Source: Rivularia sp. MS3
Lineage (GTDB): Bacteria; Cyanobacteriota; Cyanobacteriia; Cyanobacteriales; Nostocaceae
Direction of reading: 5' to 3'
Assembly (NCBI GenBank): GCA_019192545.1
Contig: JAHCMI010000001.1
Span: forward strand, 186,001-250,000
DNA: 64,000 nucleotides
Part shown: piece by piece, positions 1 through 8,401 of the stretch
Layout of the letters: each line of letters starts with the position of its first letter
Numbering within the stretch: position 1 is the first letter of the stretch
Notes under the pieces: generated by a model
The model's database searches: none
What the model saw: only the letters and a program-made list of their open reading frames with translations
Told to the model about the DNA's origin: nothing
Translations under genes and position numbers: made by a program

Positions 1-1440
1 AGTAGAGTCAAAGCAGCAGGAAAACAGCGTCCACCACAACAAGGCGGAACAGTTTCACGTGTAATAATTAATCCTTCCTCCAGTAACGGCAAAAAACCTC
101 GAAAGCGCCAACGAGTAGAAGCGCCAGCAGAAACATGGCTGCGAAAAAAGAAAGCATCGCAAGCAACATCTAGAGGCATGAAATCTGCTGCGGTAAATGG
201 TAGAATACCGCCTTTAAAATTTAATAAACGAGTTACTAAAAGAGTCAAAGTCTCTAACAAAACTCGCCTCAAACCAATGGCGAGAACAATGCTTTATATA
301 TTGCGCTTATTAATTGTAGGAGTAGGAATTGGCGCAATTGTAGGTACGGCATTATCAGTATTAGATCCAGCAAATCAATACAGTACAGCTTCCAACCCAT
401 CTAAAGTTGAACAAAATCAACCTCAAGCACCTGTTAATAACCAAGGTTTATATTTAACTCAAGAAATAATTCCTCTAAAAAGCAATATTCAAAATTTGGT
501 TGCAGCTAACCCCAATCTGGCACCGGGAATTTTGATAGCAGATTTAGATAGTGGTAACTATATAGATATAAACGCGAGCAATTCATTTTCAGCAGCCAGC
601 ACCATAAAAATACCCATATTAGTTGCCTTCTTCCAAGATGTAGAAGCAGGAAAAATTAAACTGGACGAACCGCTAACCATGACTAAAGACATGATTGTAG
701 GTGGTTCGGGCGATATGCGAAGCAAGCCGGTAGGAAGCCAGTTTACTGCATTGGAAGTCGCAGATAAAATGATGGTAATTAGCGATAATACCGCTACAAA
801 TATGTTAATTGCTCGCATGGGTGGCATAAATGCTTTAAATCAAAGATTTCGCAGTTGGGGACTAACAGCAACATCACTTCAAAATCCACTACCAGATATT
901 CAAGGAACCAATACCACCAGCCCCAGAGAATTAGCAGAAGTAATAGCAATGGTGAGTAAAGGGCAGTTAGTTTCAAGTCAAGGGTCCCGGCAAATATTTG
1001 ACATCATGCGTCGCAATCAAAGACGACATTTGTTACCTAAAGGTTTAGGTTCCGGAGCCAGAATAGCGAATAAAACCGGGTATATTGGTGCAATGTTAGG
1101 TGACGTAGGCTTAATTGAATTACCATCCGGTAAGCGCTACATTGCAGCCGTTATGGTAAAGCGTCCTAGAAATGACTCTCGTGCAGATACTTTAATTACT
1201 TCCGTGTCTCGTTCGGCATACCAACACTTTAATCAACCAGTTACAATGCCGGGTACACCAGGAAATAATATTCTTCCACCGAGTAGCAACTCTCCCTATT
1301 TAAATAGTCCACCCACGGGAATCAATACTTATCAACCACCTTTACCGAATCCCGTTCCCAACGGTGTAAGTAATGCATTACCTACAACAACTTATCCAAA
1401 TAACGGGTACAATTCGCAGTATTATCCTTATAGAAGGTAA
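1..1440 (+). CDS. Serine hydrolase, class A beta-lactamase-like (5' end outside window)
   Basis: The frame is open from base 1, so the gene begins upstream of the window; the first ATG visible in frame is at 178. Counting from that ATG, the hydrolase has the three class A beta-lactamase/penicillin-binding signatures: S-T-I-K at residues 141-144 (nucleophile Ser and general-base Lys), S-D-N at 202-204 and K-T-G at 299-301. A single hydrophobic segment lies near residues 38-60, preceded by a long Arg/Lys-rich, presumably cytoplasmic stretch, so the catalytic domain should face the periplasm. The C-terminal 70 residues are rich in Pro, Asn and Tyr. Such cyanobacterial proteins are usually annotated as serine hydrolase or beta-lactamase; whether this one acts on beta-lactams or on peptidoglycan cannot be told. 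No class-A Glu166 motif was assigned with certainty. Confidence 0.85.
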   Translation, partial: SRVKAAGKQRPPQQGGTVSRVIINPSSSNGKKPRKRQRVEAPAETWLRKKKASQATSRGMKSAAVNGRIPPLKFNKRVTKRVKVSNKTRLKPMARTMLYILRLLIVGVGIGAIVGTALSVLDPANQYSTASNPSKVEQNQPQAPVNNQGLYLTQEIIPLKSNIQNLVAANPNLAPGILIADLDSGNYIDINASNSFSAASTIKIPILVAFFQDVEAGKIKLDEPLTMTKDMIVGGSGDMRSKPVGSQFTALEVADKMMVISDNTATNMLIARMGGINALNQRFRSWGLTATSLQNPLPDIQGTNTTSPRELAEVIAMVSKGQLVSSQGSRQIFDIMRRNQRRHLLPKGLGSGARIANKTGYIGAMLGDVGLIELPSGKRYIAAVMVKRPRNDSRADTLITSVSRSAYQHFNQPVTMPGTPGNNILPPSSNSPYLNSPPTGINTYQPPLPNPVPNGVSNALPTTTYPNNGYNSQYYPYRR

Positions 1441-1475
1441 TAGGTAATAGGTAATGGGTAATGGGGATAATAAGC
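1440..1475. repeat. STRR heptamer array (GGTAATA/GGTAATG)
   Basis: Four consecutive near-identical heptamers of the form GGTAATA or GGTAATG begin right at the stop codon of the preceding gene. Heptameric short tandem repeats are characteristic of filamentous cyanobacteria. Confidence 0.7.
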
Positions 1476-1534
1476 TTTAATTACGAGCTTCCTATACCTT
1501 TACTAATAACTGCTTTTCCGAGCCTCCAACTATT

Positions 1535-1586
1535 AGTTACCAAAAATTACCGATTACCAATTAAACATTACCAATTACCAATTATT
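1535..1586. repeat. STRR heptamer array (ATTACCA), inverted relative to the previous array
   Basis: Degenerate copies of ATTACCA/ATTACCG fill the spacer directly up to the psb28 start codon. They are the reverse complement of the GGTAAT units about 80 bp upstream, so the two arrays could pair in RNA or single-stranded DNA. Confidence 0.6.
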
Positions 1587-1949
1587 ATGCCTGCTCCTTC
1601 AATTCAATTTTTTTCTGGCATCAACGAAAAATTAGGAAACGTCAGCCTGCGACGCAATCCAAACACCGGGAAACGCATCGTTTTAATGACATTCGACCAG
1701 TTACAAGCATTAGAAAAATTTAATAGCTTTACCAAAAAATCCTTAAACACAATGCTTTTGACCGATGAAGAAGGCGAAATTAACGTTACTCCTTCTTCTA
1801 CAAAATTTATTTTTGGTGGCGATGAAGGAGATGAGTTAAAAAGAGTTGACTGCCAAATTGAAATTGAGCAAGATGACCATTGGGAAAGATTCATGCGTTT
1901 TATGCATCGCTATGCTGATGCTAACGGCATGGCTTATTCTGACAGTTAA
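1587..1949 (+). CDS. psb28-2: Photosystem II assembly protein Psb28-2
   Basis: A 120-residue soluble protein of the Psb28 family, which binds PSII assembly intermediates on the cytoplasmic side near CP47. The body matches the Psb28-2 branch as I remember it: an N-terminal IQFF-x-GI segment, SLRRN, a central FIFGG-x-EGD segment, and the C-terminal DHW-x-RFMRFMHRYA block. The longer frame from 1461 is rejected because its first 42 codons translate repeat DNA. The ATG at 1587 gives the usual family length. The gene follows the serine hydrolase in the same direction, separated by repeat DNA. Confidence 0.85.
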   Translation: MPAPSIQFFSGINEKLGNVSLRRNPNTGKRIVLMTFDQLQALEKFNSFTKKSLNTMLLTDEEGEINVTPSSTKFIFGGDEGDELKRVDCQIEIEQDDHWERFMRFMHRYADANGMAYSDS

Positions 1950-2046
1950 AAAGTTAGGAGTTATTAAGGTTAAAGGTTAGAAGTTAGAGGCAAAGGTTAG
2001 AATTCTGCCTTTATTCTTACCTATCTTTCCATGCCCAATTGCTTTC

Positions 2047-3111
2047 TTACGTCCAATACAAAATTTCAGCATTAGGAAAGCGCTCATCAATCGCATTTTG
2101 AAAGAAATTCCGCAATTCTTTCATAGTGTCTTTGTGATAAACATATTTAACACCACCGAATTTATTGCGTTTAATGCTGCGCTTCGACTCATCTAAATCA
2201 AGTTTGCTGTTAGGGTACCACTGCTGCAAAACTCCTTTAGAACCAGGAGTAAAACGGTGGGAAATCAATTCAAAAGTTAAATCGCAATCAAAATTAAGAG
2301 CAGTTCTTGCAGCATCAAGCAACTGAATATATTCTTCACGCCAATTTTCAATCGGCATAATCGGAGCGATAACAAAACCAATTTTATAGCCACCACCAGC
2401 TAATTTACGAATAGCCTGTAAACGTTGCATTACAGAAGCCGTTCCACCTTCCAAACTTCGAGAAATAGAAGCAGCATTAATACTAAAACGACATCTAGTA
2501 TTACCGTTATGAGGTAGCGATAAAAGATTATCCACATTGTCAAACTTCGTTACCCAGCGCAACCTTGCTTTGTCTCGGCTACCAAAATAGCGAATGCATT
2601 CAGCCAAACTCCCCGTTAAATGTTCTATACCTAAAGGGTCGGTATAGCAACTAACTTCATAGCTAGTAATTTTTTCTGGATTTTCATAATTTTTGAGATT
2701 ATCTAAAATTTCAGGCAAATTGGCATAAGCCCGAATCACCGGAGGTCCTTGCAAACTACCCGCTAAGTAACAATATTGACAGTGAGCCGGACATCCTTGA
2801 GCAAGATGAAATTGCCAATCTGCTGAAGGTGGAATTGGAGTCAGTTTAAACTGGCTTTTCGGTGCCGTCACAACCGCTAAAGTCCGCTTAGATTTTACAT
2901 AGGTTTCGCGTTCGGTTTCTCCTCGCAAACCTGTAATCCGATTTTGTTTTAGCTTTTGAACGGGAAGCCCCAAAGATTCGACGCGAGTTAATATTTGCTG
3001 CCCCCAATCTTCATCCAAGGCTGATGGTGTAAATAATACTTGTTCGGGCATCCATAAATGCTGTTGAGTGTCGGTATTATCTAGCTGTAACTCAGGAGGA
3101 TTGGCAAGCAT
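2047..3111 (-). CDS. Radical SAM protein, spore photoproduct lyase-like
   Basis: A 354-residue radical SAM enzyme. The 4Fe-4S ligating motif C-x3-C-x2-C is at Cys107, Cys111 and Cys114, within C-P-A-H-C-Q-Y-C, the spacing typical of the spore photoproduct lyase (SplB) family. SplB repairs the thymine dimer 5-thyminyl-5,6-dihydrothymine in Bacillus spores using S-adenosylmethionine. Cyanobacteria do not form endospores, so the substrate here is uncertain; a pyrimidine-dimer or other nucleic-acid repair role is only an inference. The gene converges with psb28-2 and is divergent from rplI. Start ATG at 3111. Confidence 0.75.
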   Translation of the reverse strand: MLANPPELQLDNTDTQQHLWMPEQVLFTPSALDEDWGQQILTRVESLGLPVQKLKQNRITGLRGETERETYVKSKRTLAVVTAPKSQFKLTPIPPSADWQFHLAQGCPAHCQYCYLAGSLQGPPVIRAYANLPEILDNLKNYENPEKITSYEVSCYTDPLGIEHLTGSLAECIRYFGSRDKARLRWVTKFDNVDNLLSLPHNGNTRCRFSINAASISRSLEGGTASVMQRLQAIRKLAGGGYKIGFVIAPIMPIENWREEYIQLLDAARTALNFDCDLTFELISHRFTPGSKGVLQQWYPNSKLDLDESKRSIKRNKFGGVKYVYHKDTMKELRNFFQNAIDERFPNAEILYWT

Positions 3112-3548
3112 AAAAATTTAGAATAAATCTACTAATAAAAAATACTGTTTCTAATTTGACAATTAAGCTTAAATAATAAATCCTCTTCTGAGTAGAATTT
3201 TATAATCTATAAGTAGTATAAAAATACTGCAATTAAATCATCCAGATGATTAAATATTTTATAATTTTTTGTACATAAACCTTGACAAAAAATCGCGTTA
3301 ACCTGGATTTGCCGACGTACTCCTTAAAAAAAACGGGAAGGCTGCCCATTTTTTTTACAAAGGAATTGTGACAAACCAAAGCAATAATTGCCACGCTGTA
3401 AATCAAACTCTTCAATTCCTAATCATGAAAATTAATTACCAAAAGAAATACGAGGGAAGATAAAAAAATATGCGCTTGTGTATCACAGATTTATCGATGA
3501 AAGCTGAATTAGAAAAATAATTAATTTTTGCTTAACTTAGATAAACAG
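3112..3548. other. AT-rich divergent spacer
   Basis: A gene-free spacer between the SPL-like gene and rplI. An imperfect inverted repeat with an A-run before and a T-run after a GGG/CCC core lies at about 3326-3358 and could act as a terminator or attenuator of an unknown short transcript. The small open frame on the minus strand (3233-3415) has AT-driven composition and no recognisable motif. Confidence 0.4.
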
Positions 3549-3578
3549 TTGCCAATGTCCCTTGCATTTCGCTAGAAT
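3549..3578 (+). promoter_or_regulatory. Sigma-70-type promoter of rplI
   Basis: TTGCCA at 3549-3554 and TAGAAT at 3573-3578 are separated by 18 bp, a good match to a group 1 sigma promoter. Transcription would start near 3585, about 100 nt before the rplI ATG, which places the longer frame starting at 3562 ahead of the transcription start. The call is from sequence only. Confidence 0.55.
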
Positions 3579-3593
3579 CTGTAGGCTTTGGGT

Positions 3594-3654
3594 AAGCACC
3601 GTCGGGCTTATTGGCTGTTCGCCGAAATATTGGAACAACGCCCAATCGGTGCTT
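3594..3654 (+). promoter_or_regulatory. Structured 5' leader of rplI
   Basis: AAGCACCG (3594-3601) pairs perfectly with CGGTGCTT (3647-3654). Inside it GGGC (3604-3607) pairs with GCCC (3640-3643) and a small GGC/GCC hairpin sits within that. The fold lies just after the predicted transcription start and about 30 nt before the rplI start codon, as expected for an autogenous ribosomal-protein leader or another cis-acting RNA element. I do not recognise a named RNA family. Confidence 0.5.
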
Positions 3655-3684
3655 GAGATCGCAGTAAATAGAAGAAAAAGAAAG

Positions 3685-4146
3685 ATGGCGAAACGCATAC
3701 AGTTAGTATTAAATCAAGATATTTACAAATTAGGGAAATTCGGCGATTTAGTAGAAGTAGCCCCCGGCTATGCTCGTAATTACTTGCTTCCTAAAAACTT
3801 GGCAACTTTCGTAACTCCCGGTATCCTGAAACAAGTCGAACGTCGTAGAGAATTAGAACGCCAGCGTCAAGAAGAACTAAAACAAAAAGCTGTGGAACAA
3901 AAAGCAGCTTTGGAAAAACTTGGTAACTTGAAGATTGCGAAGCAAGTTGGTGAAAATAACGCCATTTTTGGTACTGTTACCAGCCAAGATGTGGCTGATA
4001 TCATTCAAGGTTCCACCGAAATGGAAGTAGACAAACGCGGTATTACTATCCCAGATATCAGCAGTTTGGGTACATACGAAGCCGAAATCAAACTACATTC
4101 TGACGTAAGCGCAACAGTAAATATTGAAGTTGTAGCCAGCGAGTAA
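3685..4146 (+). CDS. rplI: 50S ribosomal protein L9
   Basis: A 153-residue protein with the L9 N-terminal signature (V-x-L-x-x-D-x2-x-L-G-x2[15 protein letters not shown] spacing), followed by the long charged connecting helix and the C-terminal rRNA-binding domain. L9 binds 23S rRNA at the base of the L1 stalk and supports reading-frame maintenance. The start is ATG 3685; the longer frame from 3562 runs through the structured leader and is not credible. dnaB follows on the same strand, an arrangement conserved in many bacteria. Confidence 0.97.
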   Translation: MAKRIQLVLNQDIYKLGKFGDLVEVAPGYARNYLLPKNLATFVTPGILKQVERRRELERQRQEELKQKAVEQKAALEKLGNLKIAKQVGENNAIFGTVTSQDVADIIQGSTEMEVDKRGITIPDISSLGTYEAEIKLHSDVSATVNIEVVASE

Positions 4147-4260
4147 TCTTAATTGCTCAAATGCTACTGCGGATAATTACTATAAGCCATAGATAAATAA
4201 GATACAGTTGTATTTTTTTATAGAATCTATGGTTTAATTATTTCAAAATTATTCATTATG

Positions 4261-4291
4261 TGTAGAGACGTTGCGCCGCAGTGTCTCTACA
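4261..4291. terminator. Palindromic repeat of the AGACGTTGC family (possible terminator)
   Basis: TGTAGAGAC (4261-4269) is the inverted complement of GTCTCTACA (4283-4291) around a GC-rich loop. Related palindromes lie at 18624-18648 and 40814-40840, so this is a dispersed repeat that may also end or attenuate rplI transcripts. Confidence 0.45.
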
Positions 4292-4367
4292 TATTATTTG
4301 CGGACTATTTGTTCTACAACTGTAATAGTTCACTTGTTCTGTATATTAAAAACTATCTCACGGGTTT

Positions 4368-6977
4368 ATGTCAGAAGAATTAAATTTTCAAGGGAATGCG
4401 GAGCGGCTGCCACCACAAAATATAGAGGCAGAAGAAGCCATATTAGGTGGAGTTTTATTAGATCCCGAAGCTATCAGCAGGATTAGCGATATCCTCAAGC
4501 CGGAAGCTTTTTATATTAGCGCCCATAAAGATATTTATATGGGGATGTTGCAGCTACAAACTCAAGGAAAGCCAACGGATTTACTTTCAGTTCTCAGTTG
4601 GTTAAACGATCGCGAATTGCTGGAAAAGGTTGGCGGCAGGAATAAACTAGCTTCCTTAGTAGATAGAACTGTTTCAGCGGTTAATATCGATGCATTAGCA
4701 GCCTTAGTAGTAGAAAAGTATCGACGACGGCAGTTAATTAGAGCGGGGAATGAAATAGTGTCGTTAGGTTACGAAACTGAAACCGAATTTCGTACTGTTA
4801 TAGATAAAGCCGAGCAAAAGGTTTTTGGAATTGCCCAAGCCCGTAATACAAGCGGCTTGGTTCATATATCTAATACTCTGATTAATACTTTTACAGATAT
4901 CGAAGAACGGCATGAAGGCGTAGCATTACCGGGCATTCCCTGCGGATTCTACGATTTAGATGCAATGACTAGCGGATTTGGACGTTCAGACTTAATTATC
5001 ATCGCAGGTCGTCCGTCAATGGGAAAATGCTTGCATGAAGATGCGGAATTAGTTTTGAGTGACGGTAGTATTTCTACAATTAAGGAAATATATAATAGCC
5101 GTCAGGCAGAATTGCTGACGCTGCGAAAAAATTGGAAATTTGGTTTTACAAAGCCCGAAGCATTTATTGATGATGGAATTAAGCCGGTATTTGGCGTAAA
5201 AACTCGTTTGGGAAGGTATATCGAGACAACTATTACCCATCCTTATTTAACTATTAACGGATGGCGAAAACTGTCTGAATTGAAAGTAGGCGATAAAATT
5301 GCCGTACCTCGGAAGATAGATGTGTTTGGTAAGCAGCAAATTCGGGAATGTGAGGTAAAACTATTAGCTTATTTAATTGGTGATGGTTGTCTAACGGATG
5401 CAACTCCCAAGTTTAGCAACAATAATCTTTCAATACAGCAAGACTTTATCGAAGCAGTTACAGACTTTTCTCCTGGGCTAGAGATAAAAGAAAAAAGACG
5501 CTCCAAGCGATCGCCAATTCTTAATGTTGAGATATGTGACGGAAAAGACAATCCTCTGATTCTGTGGCTGCAAGAATTAGAGCTATGGGGTAAAAAAGCC
5601 GAAGAGAAAACACTTCCCGGTTTTGTATTTACGTTAGAGCGTCAGCAAATAGCTTTATTTCTGAATCGCTTATTTGCGATTGACGGTTGGGCTAGCGTAC
5701 TAAAAAGCGGGCAAGTGCAGCTAGGTTGCTACTGCGTTAACGAAAAATTTGCTCGACAGATACAGCATTTACTGCTCAGATTTGGTATTATCGCCACCTT
5801 AAAAACTCGGTCGATTAAGTATAAAAGTACAATCAGAACTGCTTGGCAACTGGATATTACCAATGCTCGTGCCATCAAAAATTTTGTATCAGAAATTGGT
5901 ATTTTTGGTAAACAAGAAATATTGGTGAAAGTAAAAGCAGCATTACTGCAAAAAAGATACCAAACAAATCGGGATTTAATACCCATAGAAGTTTGGAAGC
6001 AGTTAGCAGTGGCAAAAGAAGAAGAGACTTGGACTGGTTTAGCTAAACGGGCAGGAATTAAAGGTTATTCAAATATTCATGTTGGTAAACGGGCTTTATC
6101 GCGAGAAAGACTGTTTCAATTAGCAACAGCATTGGAAAATTTACGATTACAGCAATTAGCAAGTAGCGATATATACTGGGATGAAATTGTTTCTATAGAG
6201 CCTCGGGGAAACAAACAAGTTTACGATTTGACAATTCCAGACACCCATAACTTCGTTGCTAACGATATTTGCGTACACAACACGGCATTCTGTCTCAACT
6301 TAGCTCACAACATCGCATCCTTATACAAATTACCAGTTGCTGTTTTCAGCTTAGAAATGTCAAAAGACCAATTAGTACAGCGATTATTATCCAGCGAAGC
6401 GGAAATTGAAAGTACCTATTTAAGAACCGGACGCATCAGTCAAACTCAATGGGAACCATTGAGTAGAGCAATCAGCATCTTGTCAGAAATGCCGATTTTT
6501 ATTGACGACACTCCTAATATTACCGTTACAGAAATGCGTAGTCAGGCAAGACGCTTGCAAGCAGAAGCCGGTACCGATATTGGTTTAGTTATCATCGATT
6601 ATCTGCAACTAATGGAAGGGGGAGGCGATAACCGCGTACAGGAGCTATCAAAAATTACCAGAAGCATCAAAGGATTAGCCAGAGAATTAGGCGCTCCCGT
6701 CATCGCATTATCTCAGTTAAGTAGAGGAGTAGAAGCTCGTACTAATAAACGTCCCATGCTATCAGACTTGAGAGAAAGCGGCAGTATCGAACAAGATGCC
6801 GACCTAGTAATGATGCTGTATCGCGATGAATATTATAATACCGACAGTCCTGATAGAGGGATTGCAGAAGTGATAATAGCCAAACATAGAAACGGTCCCA
6901 CCGGAACCGTTAAATTATTATTTGACCCGCAATTTACCAAATTTAAAAACTTAGCGCAACCGAGTCATTATGGATAA
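4368..6977 (+). CDS. dnaB: Replicative DNA helicase DnaB, interrupted by an intein
   Basis: An 869-residue precursor. Removing intein residues 221-638 leaves a 451-residue DnaB of normal length: an N-terminal primase-interacting domain, then a RecA-like motor with Walker A GRPSMGK-T (split by the intein), Walker B around LVIIDYLQL and the late motif LRESGSIEQD. DnaB is the hexameric helicase that unwinds the chromosome at the fork and loads primase. The protein cannot bind ATP until splicing joins Lys220 to Thr639. The second common DnaB intein site, between the G and S of RESG-S, is empty here. The gene lies 221 bp after rplI. The stop codon is directly followed by an STRR array. Confidence 0.96.
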   Translation: MSEELNFQGNAERLPPQNIEAEEAILGGVLLDPEAISRISDILKPEAFYISAHKDIYMGMLQLQTQGKPTDLLSVLSWLNDRELLEKVGGRNKLASLVDRTVSAVNIDALAALVVEKYRRRQLIRAGNEIVSLGYETETEFRTVIDKAEQKVFGIAQARNTSGLVHISNTLINTFTDIEERHEGVALPGIPCGFYDLDAMTSGFGRSDLIIIAGRPSMGKCLHEDAELVLSDGSISTIKEIYNSRQAELLTLRKNWKFGFTKPEAFIDDGIKPVFGVKTRLGRYIETTITHPYLTINGWRKLSELKVGDKIAVPRKIDVFGKQQIRECEVKLLAYLIGDGCLTDATPKFSNNNLSIQQDFIEAVTDFSPGLEIKEKRRSKRSPILNVEICDGKDNPLILWLQELELWGKKAEEKTLPGFVFTLERQQIALFLNRLFAIDGWASVLKSGQVQLGCYCVNEKFARQIQHLLLRFGIIATLKTRSIKYKSTIRTAWQLDITNARAIKNFVSEIGIFGKQEILVKVKAALLQKRYQTNRDLIPIEVWKQLAVAKEEETWTGLAKRAGIKGYSNIHVGKRALSRERLFQLATALENLRLQQLASSDIYWDEIVSIEPRGNKQVYDLTIPDTHNFVANDICVHNTAFCLNLAHNIASLYKLPVAVFSLEMSKDQLVQRLLSSEAEIESTYLRTGRISQTQWEPLSRAISILSEMPIFIDDTPNITVTEMRSQARRLQAEAGTDIGLVIIDYLQLMEGGGDNRVQELSKITRSIKGLARELGAPVIALSQLSRGVEARTNKRPMLSDLRESGSIEQDADLVMMLYRDEYYNTDSPDRGIAEVIIAKHRNGPTGTVKLLFDPQFTKFKNLAQPSHYG
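5028..6281 (+). mobile_element. DnaB P-loop intein with LAGLIDADG homing endonuclease
   Basis: A 418-residue intein in dnaB. It begins with Cys1 (codon 5028-5030), has a block B-like T-x-T-H sequence (TITHPYL), and ends in NDICVHN, with the penultimate His and terminal Asn needed for cleavage. The +1 extein residue is Thr. Two LAGLIDADG-type motifs are visible, LAYLIGDG (about 5368-5391) and FAIDGW (about 5673-5690), each retaining its Asp, so the endonuclease looks intact. It is inserted between the Lys and Thr of the Walker A loop. All splicing residues I can recognise are present, so it should be active. Confidence 0.93.
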
Positions 6978-7031
6978 GGAGTTAGGAGTTAGGAGTTGGG
7001 AGTTATGAGTTAGGAGTGAGGAGTTAGGAGT
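6978..7031. repeat. STRR array (GAGTTAG units)
   Basis: About seven degenerate tandem copies of the heptamer GAGTTAG/GAGTTGG/GAGTTAT lie immediately after the dnaB stop codon. The inverted form (AACTCCT) occurs at 7184-7230. Confidence 0.8.
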
Positions 7032-7133
7032 TAAGAATTTGAATTATTACTAAAAATAGATAGTAATCCGAGCATCTTACAGAACTTGTCGCGGTACCCA
7101 CTTCATTCATATACAAAAGAATAACTGAATATT

Positions 7134-7166
7134 AAAAACCCGGTTTTGTCAAAAAACCGGGTTTTT
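7134..7166. terminator. Bidirectional intrinsic terminator between dnaB and the FKBP gene
   Basis: A perfect 14-bp stem, AAAAACCCGGTTTT paired with AAAACCGGGTTTTT, with a five-base loop. An A-run on one side and a T-run on the other let it act on both convergent genes. Confidence 0.85.
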
Positions 7167-7183
7167 AAATGAGTCAAAAACTT

Positions 7184-7230
7184 TTAACTCCTAACTCCTA
7201 ACTCCTAACTTCTAACTAACTCCTAATAAC
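7184..7230. repeat. STRR array (AACTCCT units) overlapping the FKBP 3' end
   Basis: Heptamers of AACTCCT and close variants cover the spacer and run into the last codons of the FKBP gene, whose stop codon at 7212-7214 lies inside the array. Confidence 0.75.
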
Positions 7231-7754
7231 TCCACATCAAAAATTAGAGTTGCATTAGGAGGAATAACACCACCCGCGCCGCGAGAACCATAACCCAACT
7301 CAGGGGGGATGATTAACTTACGACGACCGCCAACTTTCATATCACTCAGACCTTCATCCCAACCTTTAATTACTTGTCCTTGACCGATTTTAAACTGGAA
7401 AGGTTGACCGCGATCGCGAGAGCTATCGAACTTAGTTCCATCTTCTAAAGTACCCGTATAATGAACGGTTACAGTTTGTCCGGCTTGAGGAGATTCTCCA
7501 TCACCTTCCTTCAAAACTTCATATTTTAATCCCGAAGGAGTAGTAACAATATTGTCAGACATTTTCTTATCGCTCGCTTTTGTAGTGGTACTATCAGCTA
7601 CTGTAGTAGACGCTGGTGATTCTTGAATAGTGTTTTGTGAAGCATTGCTCTGTGGTGTTTCGGTATTTATTTGAGCGCACCCAAAAAATACAAAGCAAAG
7701 CAGCAAAAAACCTAAACGCTTAAAAATTTTCTTCAGTTGAGGTATCCTTGCCAT
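7212..7754 (-). CDS. FKBP-type peptidyl-prolyl cis-trans isomerase, lipoprotein
   Basis: A 180-residue exported isomerase. The N-terminus has a basic start, a hydrophobic run and a probable lipobox ending FFGC-A, followed by a Ser/Thr/Gln-rich linker. The FKBP domain (about residues 70-180) carries the usual signature: [18 protein letters not shown], a [11 protein letters not shown] segment, and an IPPELGYG loop. It should catalyse prolyl isomerisation of exported proteins at the membrane or thylakoid lumen. ATG 7754 is chosen over the TTG five codons upstream. The C-terminus ELLGVS and the stop codon fall inside an STRR. Confidence 0.9.
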   Translation of the reverse strand: MARIPQLKKIFKRLGFLLLCFVFFGCAQINTETPQSNASQNTIQESPASTTVADSTTTKASDKKMSDNIVTTPSGLKYEVLKEGDGESPQAGQTVTVHYTGTLEDGTKFDSSRDRGQPFQFKIGQGQVIKGWDEGLSDMKVGGRRKLIIPPELGYGSRGAGGVIPPNATLIFDVELLGVS

Positions 7755-7845
7755 CGTTTTATATTCCAAAAATTAGGATTACCAATAGAACAAAACTTAG
7801 TGTAAATCAGAACAGTAACCAGTGAACAATAATTAAGGTCAAAGG

Positions 7846-7872
7846 TCAAAGGTTAAAGGTTAAAGGTTAAAA
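7846..7872. repeat. STRR array (GGTTAAA units)
   Basis: Four tandem heptamers of GGTCAAA/GGTTAAA stand in the spacer between the phasin-like gene and the FKBP gene. This is a different heptamer family from GAGTTAG. Confidence 0.65.
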
Positions 7873-7940
7873 ATAAAATATATAAATGTTTTTCGCACCC
7901 TTGTCTCCTTTTCCCCTTGTCTGCCCATTCTTATCTTAAA

Positions 7941-8264
7941 TTAGCGCCAAAGTTTATTTTCCAAGTCGCGTACTTGCCGCTCCAAACGGTCAATCCTACC
8001 GCGCAACTCATCTACTTCTGACTGACGAGCAACTCCCAAATCTTGCAATATATTCTTCATTTGTCGCTGCATATTTTTGTCCCAATTGCCCTGCTCGGAC
8101 TTTAGCTCCTCTACCATGTCATCCATCACAGCTTTCGCTTGTTCTGGATCGAGTTTTCCATCTTTAACCAATTGCTCGCTTGCTTCCTTGAGCTTATCCG
8201 CCATAACCGAAGTTGTACCGATACCGAGCATTAACAATTGCTGCATCCAATTATTGTTTTCCAT
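7941..8264 (-). CDS. Phasin-family small coiled-coil protein
   Basis: A 107-residue, highly charged, predominantly helical protein. It has an amphipathic N-terminal helix (about residues 5-25), a central helix with DPEQAKAVMDDM, and a C-terminal heptad-repeat region (about 78-105, E-L-R-G-R-I-D-R-L-E-R pattern) typical of coiled coils. It resembles the PhaF/PhaI-like phasin domain proteins found across cyanobacteria, which may associate with polyhydroxyalkanoate granules or membranes. No PHA synthase gene is in the window, so the role is not established. Confidence 0.7.
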   Translation of the reverse strand: MENNNWMQQLLMLGIGTTSVMADKLKEASEQLVKDGKLDPEQAKAVMDDMVEELKSEQGNWDKNMQRQMKNILQDLGVARQSEVDELRGRIDRLERQVRDLENKLWR

Positions 8265-8401
8265 ACCGCGTTCCTACTAATTCTCCCTTCTTTATTTTCC
8301 CAGTTAGCTTTTATTTGTAACAATAAAGCTATGCTGGGAATTAAACTTTAGCATTAGATGCTAATTCTATTGTGGCAAAGTAGCACGGGGAATGAAAGCA
8401 G

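Noticed and set aside
1461-1586. 42-codon extension of Psb28-2
   Set aside because: It translates STRR heptamers and is absent from the family.
3233-3415. 60-residue minus-strand frame in the rplI spacer
   Set aside because: AT-driven composition, no ribosome-binding site and no recognisable motif.
3562-3684. N-terminal extension of L9 beginning at the TTG at 3562
   Set aside because: It overlaps the predicted -10 box and the structured leader and lies ahead of the likely transcription start; L9 has its normal length from ATG 3685.
4271-4486. Open frame overlapping the dnaB start
   Set aside because: Runs through the palindrome and the dnaB N-terminus in another frame, with no codon or motif support.
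6978-7031. Possible CRISPR array from tandem repeats (also 53044-53099)
   Set aside because: The units are 7-bp direct repeats without spacers and no cas gene is nearby; they are STRRs.
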